A DNA stretch of 9,718 nt from an uncultured Ignavibacteriota bacterium (GCA_937983305.1 CALKAJ010000051.1:1-9718), one strand, 5' to 3'; shown: positions 1-6,840, counted from the stretch's first letter. Numbers and translations are program-made. Notes: generated by a model not told the origin, from the letters alone.

Positions 1-47
1 GACCACCGAGATCTACACTCTTTCCCTACACGACGCTCTTCCGATCT
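1..47 (+). other. Illumina P5/TruSeq read-1 adapter (sequencing artefact)
   Basis: The first 47 bases match the 3' part of the standard Illumina P5/TruSeq universal adapter, from GACCACCGAGATCTACAC through the read-1 primer site ending GCTCTTCCGATCT. The match is continuous and ends exactly where the library insert would be ligated, so genomic sequence starts at base 48. Its base composition (GC-rich, no coding match) also differs from the AT-rich coding DNA that follows. This is untrimmed adapter at a contig edge, not biology. Identification is from memory of the published adapter; the length and exactness make chance resemblance implausible. Confidence 0.98.
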
Positions 48-606
48 ATAGTGCAGACATAATTGCATACGCCGCATTAAGTCCTCCAACCGTATCGCAA
101 ACAGGAAAACCACATCTTAAAGGATTTAAAGTTTCATCTCCGTTAATTGCCATAACACCGCTTAAACCCTGAATTATCTGGTCATAAGCAGGCTTAAATG
201 CATCAGGTCCTGTTTGACCGAATCCTGATATAGCACAATAAATTAATTTTGGATTTAGTTTTGAAATTTCCTCATACGAAAATCCAAGTCTTTTCATTAC
301 GCCTGGTCTGAAATTTTCGACTAAGACATCTGATTTTAATATTAATTCCCTGAATATTTTTTTTGCTTCTTCAAATTTCAGATTTAAAGTTAAAGATTTT
401 TTATTTGAATTTTGAGCAAGGAAACTCGTACCCATTAATTTCTGGTTTAAGTCAGGTACATTTCCTAATTTTCTTGCCAAATCGCCGCCTACCGGGTTTT
501 CAATCTTTATTACTTCAGCTCCAAGTAATGCCAGATGTAAAGTAGCAAAAGGTCCGGCAAGAACGTTTGTCATATCTAAAATTCTAACGCCTTCTAACGC
601 TTTCAT
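48..606 (-). CDS. Class III (CaiB/BaiF family) CoA-transferase, 3' part missing
   Basis: Cytoplasmic enzyme that moves CoA from a donor thioester to a carboxylic acid through an aspartyl-CoA intermediate. The visible 186 residues carry the family's N-terminal Rossmann half: LEGVRILDMTNVLAGP (4-19), LGAEVIKIENP (28-38), the NSNKKSLTLNLK stretch (67-78), VENFRPGVMKRLG (96-108) and CAISGFGQTGP (124-134). Asp171 in CDTVGG aligns with the catalytic aspartate of formyl-CoA transferase. Full-length members have about 380-400 residues, so roughly the C-terminal half is absent. The TAG that appears to end the frame at 46-48 uses two adapter bases and is artificial; the real gene continues beyond the contig. 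It starts at ATG 606 with no clear Shine-Dalgarno, 23 bases after the lyase gene, probably in the same operon. Substrate not determinable; the adjacent lyase suggests a short hydroxy-acid. Confidence 0.93.
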
Positions 607-629
607 ATATGTTTATTTTAATGTTTAAA

Positions 630-1535
630 TTATTCCGGAATTTTTCCTGTTCTGTAAATAAAACCGGGTAAATCTCTATTGAAAAAAACGGATGCTTTCT
701 TCGAAACATCACAAATTGCATCAACATTTATATCCTTTCTGAGACCAAATAAATTCAGCATATTCACTAAATCTTCCGTACAAACATTTCCGCTTGCAAC
801 AGCAGTGAATGGGCATCCTCCAAGACCTGCAAATGATGATTCAAAATACTTAACGCCGGATTCAAAAGCCGCAAAACTATTCGCAAGTCCCATACCGTAA
901 GTATTATGGAAATGTGCCGCGGCATTAATTGTTTTATCTATGTCAAATATTTTTTTATAAAGATTTTTTACCTGCAATGGATTAGCGTGACCTGCAGTAT
1001 CCGCGAGACTTATATTTCTGATACCGTTTTCAATATATTTTTCAATAATTCCAAGTACTTTTTCTTCCGGTATCTTTCCTTCGAATCCGCATCCAAAAGC
1101 AGATTGAACAGATACCTGAACGCTTTTGCCTGACTCAATAACCGATTTCGCCATCTCAATTATTCTGACTGTCGCTTCTTCTGTTGTCATTCCGGTGTTT
1201 TTCTGACTATGAGTATTGCTTGCAGAAACACCCATACAAAACATTTCAACACCGCAAGCGAGTCCCCTTTCGAGTCCTTTCTCATTTAGAACTAAACCTG
1301 CAAGTGTTACATTTTCCGGTTTATTTCCGGGTGTTGAAAAATATTTGAAAAGCTCATCAGTATCAGCCATTTGCGGCATTCTTTTCGGATTAACGAAGGA
1401 GCCAATCTGAATTATGTCCATTCCGGATTTCATCAATCCGGAAATCCATTCAATCTTTATTTCGGTAGGTACTGTTTCTTTTTCAACCTGAAGTCCGTCT
1501 CTCGGTCCTACCTCGTGTATAAATATTTTATCCAT
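630..1535 (-). CDS. HMG-CoA lyase family protein (HMGL-like, DRE-TIM fold)
   Basis: Predicted cytoplasmic lyase of the DRE-TIM metallolyase superfamily, which cleaves a 3-hydroxyacyl-CoA such as HMG-CoA to acetyl-CoA plus an oxo-acid using a divalent metal. The 301 residues match the family's usual length (about 300). Visible active-site elements are HEVGPRDGLQ (7-16, with Glu8, Arg12, Asp13), the metal-binding pair His208/His210 in HFHNTYG, and the signature GLGGCPF (237-243) with Cys241, followed by ASGN (Asn250). Within the second motif the usual HCHDTYG-type Asp is Asn211, and CPFTAVASGN differs from the canonical CPYA-type form. These variants leave open a related substrate such as citramalyl-CoA. 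It starts at ATG 1535, 14 bases after the dehydrogenase gene, with no obvious Shine-Dalgarno, and precedes the CoA-transferase. Family assignment is firm; the specific substrate is not. Confidence 0.93.
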   Translation of the reverse strand: MDKIFIHEVGPRDGLQVEKETVPTEIKIEWISGLMKSGMDIIQIGSFVNPKRMPQMADTDELFKYFSTPGNKPENVTLAGLVLNEKGLERGLACGVEMFCMGVSASNTHSQKNTGMTTEEATVRIIEMAKSVIESGKSVQVSVQSAFGCGFEGKIPEEKVLGIIEKYIENGIRNISLADTAGHANPLQVKNLYKKIFDIDKTINAAAHFHNTYGMGLANSFAAFESGVKYFESSFAGLGGCPFTAVASGNVCTEDLVNMLNLFGLRKDINVDAICDVSKKASVFFNRDLPGFIYRTGKIPE

Positions 1536-1549
1536 AACAAATAATTCAA

Positions 1550-2668
1550 TTAAATTTTATCGGCAATAGCTTTTGCCATTTCGGTTGTGGTGTTGCTTCC
1601 TTTCATATCATAAGTTCTAACTTTGCCTTCTTTAATTACATCAGCTACGGCTTTTTCCAATAATGTTCCTTTTTCAGTTTCACCTAACCAGTCAAGCATC
1701 ATCTTTGCGGAAAGAATCATTGCAATCGGGTTTACCTTATCAAGACCTGCATATTTCGGTGCTGAGCCGTGTGAAGGTTCAAATACTGCAAGTTTATTTC
1801 CGATATTACCGGAACATGCAAATCCCAGTCCGCCTACTAATTGAGCAGAGAGGTCAGAAATAATATCGCCGAAAAGATTCGGAGCTACAACAACATCATA
1901 GTTAAAAGGATCTTTCAGTATCCACATTGTCATTGCATCAATATTTGCATCATCCATTTTTATTCCGGGAAAATCTTTTGCCACTTCTTTTGCTATTTCA
2001 AGGAAAAGCCCGTCAGTAGCTCTTACTACATTGGCTTTATGCACTACTGTAACTTTCTTTCTTCCAAAATTCTTCGCATATTCGAATGCAGCTCTGATAA
2101 TTCTCTCCGAACCTTTTCTCGTATTTATTTTACACGATATTGCATATTCATCTCCGGGAATATCTTTAAAAGCTCCAAACGGCTTAGAAAGTGAAGTAAG
2201 TAAATCAGAAAGCTCTTTGGGAACGGGATTAAATTCTACTCCCGAATACATACCTTCAGTATTTTCTCTGAAAATAACTATGTCAATACCTTCTTTATAA
2301 TTCAAAGGGTTTCCCTGATATGCCTTGCAAGGTCTAAGACAAGTATATAAATCAAAAGTTTGTCTCATTCTTACTATAGGTGAACGGTAAGTAAGTCCTT
2401 TGTTCTGAAGTTCCGGTATTAATTCGTTTGCCGCTGCTTTTACCGGCTTTGAAGTAATCGCACCGAAAAGTGCAGCATCTACTTTTTTCAGCAGTTCCAC
2501 AGTTCTGTCGGGAAAAGCATCTCCTTCTTTGCACCAGAATTCCCATCCAATATCTCCATGGATGTACTCTGCATCGAAATTTAATTTGTCTAAAACAAAT
2601 TTTGTAGCGTCCATAACCTCTACACCAACCCCGTCTCCGGGTAGCCAGGCAATTTTATATTTCGCCAT
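1550..2668 (-). CDS. Isocitrate/isopropylmalate dehydrogenase family, probably isocitrate dehydrogenase-like
   Basis: Predicted cytoplasmic oxidative decarboxylase (372 residues) of the beta-decarboxylating dehydrogenase family, using NAD or NADP and Mg/Mn. Visible: WLPGDGVGVEVM (8-19), RMRQTFDLYTCLRP (100-113), RENTEGMYSG (134-143), HKANVVRATDG (210-220), the signature NLFGDIISDLS (264-274) and EPSHGSAPKYAG (297-308). By eye against E. coli Icd, Ser96, Arg102, Arg112, Arg134, Tyr141, Lys211, Asp244, Asp268 and Asp272 occupy the substrate and metal positions. The position of E. coli Asn115 is Ile98. Lys305, Tyr306, Val312 and Tyr353 match the NADP set of E. coli, but its Arg395 position is Gly. 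This favours an isocitrate-type enzyme, but homoisocitrate or another malate-type substrate is possible. A clear Shine-Dalgarno (AGGAG, 2674-2678) precedes ATG 2668. It is second in the minus-strand operon. Confidence 0.9.
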   Translation of the reverse strand: MAKYKIAWLPGDGVGVEVMDATKFVLDKLNFDAEYIHGDIGWEFWCKEGDAFPDRTVELLKKVDAALFGAITSKPVKAAANELIPELQNKGLTYRSPIVRMRQTFDLYTCLRPCKAYQGNPLNYKEGIDIVIFRENTEGMYSGVEFNPVPKELSDLLTSLSKPFGAFKDIPGDEYAISCKINTRKGSERIIRAAFEYAKNFGRKKVTVVHKANVVRATDGLFLEIAKEVAKDFPGIKMDDANIDAMTMWILKDPFNYDVVVAPNLFGDIISDLSAQLVGGLGFACSGNIGNKLAVFEPSHGSAPKYAGLDKVNPIAMILSAKMMLDWLGETEKGTLLEKAVADVIKEGKVRTYDMKGSNTTTEMAKAIADKI

Positions 2669-2673
2669 ATTTT

Positions 2674-2678
2674 CTCCT
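2674..2678 (-). promoter_or_regulatory. Shine-Dalgarno of the dehydrogenase gene
   Basis: On the minus strand AGGAG lies five bases before ATG 2668. It is the only good Shine-Dalgarno among the left-hand minus-strand genes; the lyase and CoA-transferase have none and may depend on coupling. Confidence 0.7.
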
Positions 2679-2719
2679 GTTAAAATTTAAAATTAATATT
2701 GATATTTAAAAATTGGGTT

Positions 2720-3565
2720 TTACTTTGTCCAGACTATCTTCTTTGCGTCATAAGGCACATCAACTTTGAAATTCAGATATCCTACATTTGTTTGGTATGT
2801 CTTAAAAGATAAACGAAGCTCTTCACTGCCTCTTTTAATAGTTACCTTTTTTGCATAACTGCTCTCTCCGCTTTTCCAAAAATCGGAAAATGACATTGTA
2901 AGTGTCTTTTGCTTTTTTGCATTATAATATTCGTATTGTGTTACCAGGTAATCTGATTTTCTAATCCAGTATTGCCTGTTATATTCTTTGGAAACAGCTT
3001 TTAGATAATAGTAATTGTTATCTTCGGAAATTGAAAGAGTATCTTTTTCCGTAACAGGGATTTTTACAGTTCCTGTTAATCCGTTCATCATATCGTCAAA
3101 ACTTGCTTTAATTCTTATTACATAACCTATGTTGTTATCTGTTGTTGGTCCCTGAATTGAATAATCCTCAAGGTTATTGAAATATAAAAAATTCTTTCTG
3201 TTAAAATGTCCGAAAAATGCGTCTTTTGAAATAAAAGCTACAGAGCCTGAAATTGCAAACCAAAAATCATCGGGCTTCTTCGCTCTTACTTCAATCTCGC
3301 CTTCGGCATCGCCGATTTTTGGTGTTTTTATAAAAATATCAGCCATTCCATTTATGTTATTTATTGTTTCGGAACGTCTGTTTACTTCATTTACAATTTC
3401 CATTATAGCTGTCCAGGTACTGTCCGGCTCCTGTTGCGACAGAACTGTGGTATCCTGAGGAGTGAAAGTAGAATCCTCAGTAATCTGGTTTTCTTCCTGT
3501 GATAAGGAAATATTTACAAAAAGAAAGAGTAGAAAAGCAGGCAGAAGGTATGTTATTTTTTTCAT
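2720..3565 (-). CDS. Secreted DUF4292/LolA-like protein, function unknown
   Basis: Predicted exported protein of 281 residues counted from ATG 3565. The frame also opens one codon earlier at GTG 3568, but the ATG is the more likely start. Residues 1 to about 23 form a Sec signal peptide: KK, then a hydrophobic run (YLLPAFLLFLFVNI), then a small-residue site near SLSQ. The protein has no cysteine, so it is not a lipoprotein. A low-complexity acidic/Thr/Gln-rich linker follows (to about residue 48). The rest alternates short beta-strand-like segments, consistent with the half-barrel fold of LolA/LolB and the DUF4292 family common in Bacteroidota, which is thought to bind lipid or lipoprotein. 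The resemblance is by pattern only. It is the first gene of the minus-strand operon, 51 bases before the dehydrogenase, and divergent from hemW. No role in the neighbouring metabolic pathway can be shown. Confidence 0.75.
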   Translation of the reverse strand: MKKITYLLPAFLLFLFVNISLSQEENQITEDSTFTPQDTTVLSQQEPDSTWTAIMEIVNEVNRRSETINNINGMADIFIKTPKIGDAEGEIEVRAKKPDDFWFAISGSVAFISKDAFFGHFNRKNFLYFNNLEDYSIQGPTTDNNIGYVIRIKASFDDMMNGLTGTVKIPVTEKDTLSISEDNNYYYLKAVSKEYNRQYWIRKSDYLVTQYEYYNAKKQKTLTMSFSDFWKSGESSYAKKVTIKRGSEELRLSFKTYQTNVGYLNFKVDVPYDAKKIVWTK

Positions 3566-3650
3566 CACTTTTCTTAATATTTAAATTAATTATTTTGTTT
3601 TTTGGTTCTACTAAAATAAAGTAATTAATACTCAAAATAAATTCAAAATA
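3566..3650. promoter_or_regulatory. Divergent promoter region between the DUF4292 gene and hemW
   Basis: This 85-base AT-rich gap separates the divergent starts and must hold both promoters, unless one lies inside a gene. No strong -35/-10 pair or Bacteroidota-type TTTG / TAnnTTTG pair stands out. A short direct repeat, TCAAAATAA, occurs at 3632-3640 and again at 3643-3651 (11-base period), the second copy ending on the hemW start codon. hemW has no Shine-Dalgarno. The region is regulatory by position only. Confidence 0.4.
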
Positions 3651-4781
3651 ATGTCTAAATCCGGAATATATATTCATATTCCTTTTTGCCGTCAAAAGTG
3701 CTCCTATTGCGATTTTTATCTGATTACCAATACAAAAATTGTTGATAAATTTATTTCAAATCTTCTTACCGAAATCAGCTTATATTCCGAATCACTTAAA
3801 GCTCATTCTTTTGATTCAATATTTTTCGGAGGCGGTACACCTTCAATATTAACGCCTGGAGACGTAGAGCTGATTATACAAACTCTAAAGCATAATTTTA
3901 ATATTTCCTATGATGCAGAAATAACAATTGAGTCAAATCCTGAAGACTTTAAAGATGATTTCTCAAAGCTAAGAAATTATGCCTTTGCAGGAATTAACCG
4001 TATCAGCTTTGGAATACAATCTTTTATCAACGAAGAACTTAAATTCCTGACGAGGCTGCATACTGCAGAAACGGGAATCAGTGTGATTGAAAAAGCAAAG
4101 GAATATTATGATAATATTAGTATTGATTTAATTTATTCTTTGCCCGGACAGAAAATTTCCGATATAGAAAAATCTATCAGAAAAGCGATAGAACTTGAAG
4201 TTGACCACATTTCAGCATATACTTTAATTTATGAAAAGGAAACAAGACTTTACAAAGAATTTTCAAAAAGAACCAATTACGGAACTCCGGAAAATATTGA
4301 ACGTGAATTTTATGATTATTTTACAATAAGATTAATTGAAAGCGGGTTTGAGCACTACGAAATTTCAAATTATGCGAAACAAGGAAGAGAATCCCGGCAT
4401 AACAAAAAATACTGGGAATATGATGATTATATTGGTTTTGGTCCCTCTTCTCATTCGAAAATAAAAAATAAAAGATGGAGTAACGTCAGGAATATAATTA
4501 AGTATAATATTGCTTTAAAAAATTCAAAGCTTCCTGTTATGGGAGAACATTATTTAAGCAATGTTGAGATTGCAAATGAATTCATTATGCTTGGACTTAG
4601 AGCAAAAGGAGTAGATACTCTCCGGCTTAAAAAGTTAACAGGTTTTGATTTCATTGAAAAATATAAAGATTCTATTTCGGAACTTATTATAAACAGATTT
4701 GCGAAAATTAACGGCAGTATGTTTTCACTTACCGAGAAAGGTTATTCGATTTCCGATGAAATTTTATCCCGTTATTTTTAA
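3651..4781 (+). CDS. hemW: HemW, radical SAM heme chaperone
   Basis: HemW binds heme and a 4Fe-4S cluster and delivers heme to membrane respiratory proteins; it is often mislabelled as an oxygen-independent coproporphyrinogen III oxidase. The 376 residues match the family's usual 370-390. Cys13, Cys17 and Cys20 form the radical SAM CxxxCxxC motif (PFCRQKCSYCDF). The CDF ending, without the further cysteine of HemN, points to HemW. FFGGGTPSIL (58-67) is the SAM-binding glycine motif. SFGIQS, the following RLH, and HNKKYWEYDDYIGFGPSSHS are further family blocks. The tail (LTEKGYSISDEIL) is the usual winged-helix end. ATG 3651 fits the family start; there is no Shine-Dalgarno. It stands alone on the plus strand, and its last 53 bases overlap the 3' end of the convergent PAP2 gene. 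Confidence 0.95.
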   Translation: MSKSGIYIHIPFCRQKCSYCDFYLITNTKIVDKFISNLLTEISLYSESLKAHSFDSIFFGGGTPSILTPGDVELIIQTLKHNFNISYDAEITIESNPEDFKDDFSKLRNYAFAGINRISFGIQSFINEELKFLTRLHTAETGISVIEKAKEYYDNISIDLIYSLPGQKISDIEKSIRKAIELEVDHISAYTLIYEKETRLYKEFSKRTNYGTPENIEREFYDYFTIRLIESGFEHYEISNYAKQGRESRHNKKYWEYDDYIGFGPSSHSKIKNKRWSNVRNIIKYNIALKNSKLPVMGEHYLSNVEIANEFIMLGLRAKGVDTLRLKKLTGFDFIEKYKDSISELIINRFAKINGSMFSLTEKGYSISDEILSRYF

Positions 4782-5709
4782 GTTTATCCTTATAAAAATA
4801 TTCTCCCAGTAAAATCGTAATTACTGAAATACCTATTCCTGCTATTAAATCTATGACATAATGGTATCTGAGGTAAACAGTTGAAAATATCATTAACAAA
4901 GAATATGGAAGATAAAATCTAAACGATTTTGATTTTAATCTGAATGAGCAATATGTAATTAAAGAAATTACAATCGTATGACCTGAAGGAAATGCATCAC
5001 GTTGCGCTACCAGTTCAGGATTTCTTATATCTCCCGGATATATTGATTCTCCGATATTTATAAGGTCACGCAGTGTGTTTGTAAGAAATAAACCCGGTAT
5101 TTCGTTATTCAAATTTTCAAAGCTATAAAGAGTAAATCTCGGTCCGATTGCAGGTAAAATTAAATATCCGAAGAACGAAAGATAAAAACCGGTAAGAACA
5201 AGAAAAGTAGCAAATTTTAATTCATCGTATCTTTTCCATAAATATAATTCCATTGCATAAAACACAGGCATCAGGTAAAAAAGTGAGTAAACAATCTGAA
5301 GAAATTCAGTAAGATATGGGTTTGAATATTCCGATAAAAAAACTGTCGGGTCTATGCCGAATATCATTCTGTCAATGCTGATCAAAAGTGAATCATTTAA
5401 TACCGGCGTGAGAACAATCATTATTATATAAATTTCCTTGAAGAAAAATAAGATTGTAAATATTGGATACCAGAACCTGATAATTTTCAGAATATTACCC
5501 GTTTTCTCCGAATCTCTTTGTGATTTTTCATAAACGATAGTAAAATACGCCGTGAGAAATGATAGGGTTAAGTTCAACAGCAAAATGAAAAGCCAACCCT
5601 GAATTTTGGAATGATTTATTACGACTAAGAAGGTTATTAAAAAAATGAAAATCTGGTTAACGTAGTCATTGGGTTCGAGGTATTTAAAATATGTTTTTAG
5701 TTTTTTCAA
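4729..5709 (-). CDS. PAP2/Aur1-like integral membrane phosphatase or phosphotransferase
   Basis: Predicted inner-membrane enzyme (326 residues) acting on a phospholipid, isoprenoid phosphate or similar headgroup. Hydrophobic segments appear near residues 16-32, 38-60, 78-104, 137-158, 164-188, 244-256, 264-280 and 285-303. LPAIGPRF (185-192) and PSGH (241-244) are followed by YLRYHYVID (279-287), with His283 and Asp287. This RxHYxxD form resembles the Aur1/inositol-phosphotransferase branch more than bacterial PgpB. The Arg of the usual SRxxxxxHxxxD is Thr277, while Arg281 lies two residues before the His. The start is TTG 5709, overlapping the yraN stop by four bases (TTGA), which implies translational coupling. 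No in-frame ATG precedes the first conserved region. It is third in the rnhB-yraN-PAP2 operon and its 3' end overlaps hemW. Substrate unknown. Confidence 0.85.
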   Translation of the reverse strand: MKKLKTYFKYLEPNDYVNQIFIFLITFLVVINHSKIQGWLFILLLNLTLSFLTAYFTIVYEKSQRDSEKTGNILKIIRFWYPIFTILFFFKEIYIIMIVLTPVLNDSLLISIDRMIFGIDPTVFLSEYSNPYLTEFLQIVYSLFYLMPVFYAMELYLWKRYDELKFATFLVLTGFYLSFFGYLILPAIGPRFTLYSFENLNNEIPGLFLTNTLRDLINIGESIYPGDIRNPELVAQRDAFPSGHTIVISLITYCSFRLKSKSFRFYLPYSLLMIFSTVYLRYHYVIDLIAGIGISVITILLGEYFYKDKLKNNGIKFHRKSNNLSR

Positions 5710-6080
5710 TAAAATGAATTTTCTATATGATTAATTTCGGGTTCTTTTGCTTCATGTATCATTATTCCAATCGTATCAATTCTTAAAGAAAAATTACGGT
5801 AAATCGGGTTTTCCAGTATAAATCCGTTTACTGCTGTAATAAAGTTTTTTCTCTTAATTGCAGAAATTGAATCTTCAGGATTACCATAGGTCTTGCTCCT
5901 TCTTGTTTTCACTTCCACGAAAATAAGGATTTCCTCCTTTTTGTCCTTAAATATTAAATCAATTTCTTTTTTATGAAATCTGTAATTCTTGGCAATAAAA
6001 CTAAGCCCTTTCTCTTCAAGAAATTTTTTCGCAATTTCTTCTCCGTTGTTCCCGAGACTTTTATTTTTTACAAATTCCAT
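5706..6080 (-). CDS. YraN/UPF0102 family, nuclease-like fold
   Basis: Small cytoplasmic protein of 124 residues, typical for UPF0102 (115-130). The family has a predicted restriction-endonuclease-like fold; its cellular role is unsettled, with DNA repair or recombination proposed. Visible: LGNNGEEIAKKFLEEKG (9-25), NYRFHKKEIDLIF (32-44), IFVEVKTR (53-60) and YGNPEDSIS (65-73). Glu39, Asp41, Glu56 and Lys58 match the D/E...ExK nuclease core. The Gly common before the Glu of the EIDLI motif is Lys here. The start is ATG 6080, three bases after the rnhB stop, with no Shine-Dalgarno, so it probably depends on read-through translation from rnhB. The rnhB-yraN pairing is common in bacteria and supports the call. 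Confidence 0.9.
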   Translation of the reverse strand: MEFVKNKSLGNNGEEIAKKFLEEKGLSFIAKNYRFHKKEIDLIFKDKKEEILIFVEVKTRRSKTYGNPEDSISAIKRKNFITAVNGFILENPIYRNFSLRIDTIGIMIHEAKEPEINHIENSFY

Positions 6081-6083
6081 TAG

Positions 6084-6650
6084 CTATAAATATTTTTTGC
6101 AAAATGACTTCCTGTGGATTTGAGTAATTCCGGATTTTTTTATTATATCAATATGCATCTTAGTCGCATATCCTTTGTGTCTTTCAAATAAATATTCCGG
6201 GAAAAAATTTGAATATATCTTCATTATTTTGTCCCTTGTCACTTTTGCAAGAATTGATGCGCATGATATTTCAAATATTTTGTCATCTCCTTTAACTATT
6301 GTCTCAAAATTATAATTTCTCTCTTCATTGTTTTCCAGCTTGAAATAATTACCGTCTATTAAAAATTGATGCTTTTCTTTGTCAAATAAATTAATGCATT
6401 TCTTCATACCAAGCATAACTGCTTTTAAAATATTAATTTCGTCAATAATTTTATGATTAATAACAAAAATTTTATATTCAGCAGCTTTGTTTACAATTTC
6501 GAAATACAATCTTTCTCTCTCACGGCTCGAAAGCTTCTTTGAGTCTTTTATTCCCGGAATATTTTTCTCACCTTGAAAAGTAACTGCAGCAACTACAACC
6601 GGACCTGCAAGGGGTCCCCTTCCTGCTTCATCTATTCCGCAAATGTGCAT
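6084..6650 (-). CDS. rnhB: Ribonuclease HII
   Basis: Cytoplasmic endonuclease that cuts the RNA strand of RNA-DNA hybrids and starts ribonucleotide excision. The 188 residues are near family length (about 190-220). GIDEAGRGPLAGPVV (5-19) contains catalytic Asp7 and Glu8 and the GRG substrate motif. LIDGN (97-101) supplies Asp99, KGDDK (120-124) Asp122, followed by SCASILAKVTRD (129-140). The C-terminal HRKSF (179-183) is also conserved. The Asp99-Asp122 spacing is about five residues longer than in E. coli, an insertion in the loop ENNEERNYN. ATG 6650 is chosen because an in-frame stop lies about 27 bases upstream with no other start between. It heads a minus-strand operon and is divergent from ffh. 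Confidence 0.97.
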   Translation of the reverse strand: MHICGIDEAGRGPLAGPVVVAAVTFQGEKNIPGIKDSKKLSSRERERLYFEIVNKAAEYKIFVINHKIIDEINILKAVMLGMKKCINLFDKEKHQFLIDGNYFKLENNEERNYNFETIVKGDDKIFEISCASILAKVTRDKIMKIYSNFFPEYLFERHKGYATKMHIDIIKKSGITQIHRKSFCKKYL

Positions 6651-6798
6651 TTTGAATCTGCTTTTTATTTTAGTTTATTCGTACATAACTTATTACAAAA
6701 TTAATTAATTCTAAGCGTAATATCAAAGATTTATTAAATTATTGTCATAACCCTATTATTTGAAAGAAAATAGTAGATTTTTGATACCAAGCAATTAT

Positions 6799-6832
6799 CT
6801 TGAAAAAAATACTTAATATTTGTATTTTCAAG
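6799..6832. repeat. Imperfect inverted repeat upstream of ffh
   Basis: CTTGAAAA-AAA-TAC (6799-6812) faces GTATTTTCAAG (6822-6832) across a 9-base AT loop. The arms pair over 11 bases if three extra A residues are bulged out. It sits 8 bases before the ffh Shine-Dalgarno. It could be an operator, or a leader hairpin if transcription starts upstream; nothing else shows which. Confidence 0.55.
6800..6828 (+). promoter_or_regulatory. Possible sigma-70-type promoter of the ffh cluster
   Basis: TTGAAA (6800-6805), a 17-base spacer and TATTTT (6823-6828) match 5/6 and 4/6 of the consensus hexamers. Transcription would then start near 6835, leaving a leader of about 15 bases. In such AT-rich DNA chance matches are common, so this is tentative; the hexamers lie inside the inverted repeat arms. 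Confidence 0.3.
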
Positions 6833-6840
6833 TCTTTTAT

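Noticed and set aside
46..606. Complete 186-residue CoA-transferase gene
   Set aside because: The stop codon is made from adapter bases and the protein is about half the family length; annotated as partial from base 48.
1841..2194. 117-residue plus-strand frame antisense to the dehydrogenase
   Set aside because: No recognisable family, no ribosome-binding site, and it lies wholly opposite a well-conserved gene; a shadow frame.
3566..3568. GTG start for the DUF4292-like protein one codon upstream
   Set aside because: The adjacent ATG at 3565 is the more usual start; the difference is one residue and does not affect the signal peptide.
3477..3695. 72-residue minus-strand frame across the DUF4292-hemW gap
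   Set aside because: It overlaps both conserved starts, has no recognisable domain, and is explained by AT-rich composition.
6651..6798. Possible small RNA or riboswitch in the rnhB-ffh spacer
   Set aside because: The stretch is nearly all A/T, with no GC-containing stems, T-run terminator or known motif visible; nothing supports an RNA gene.
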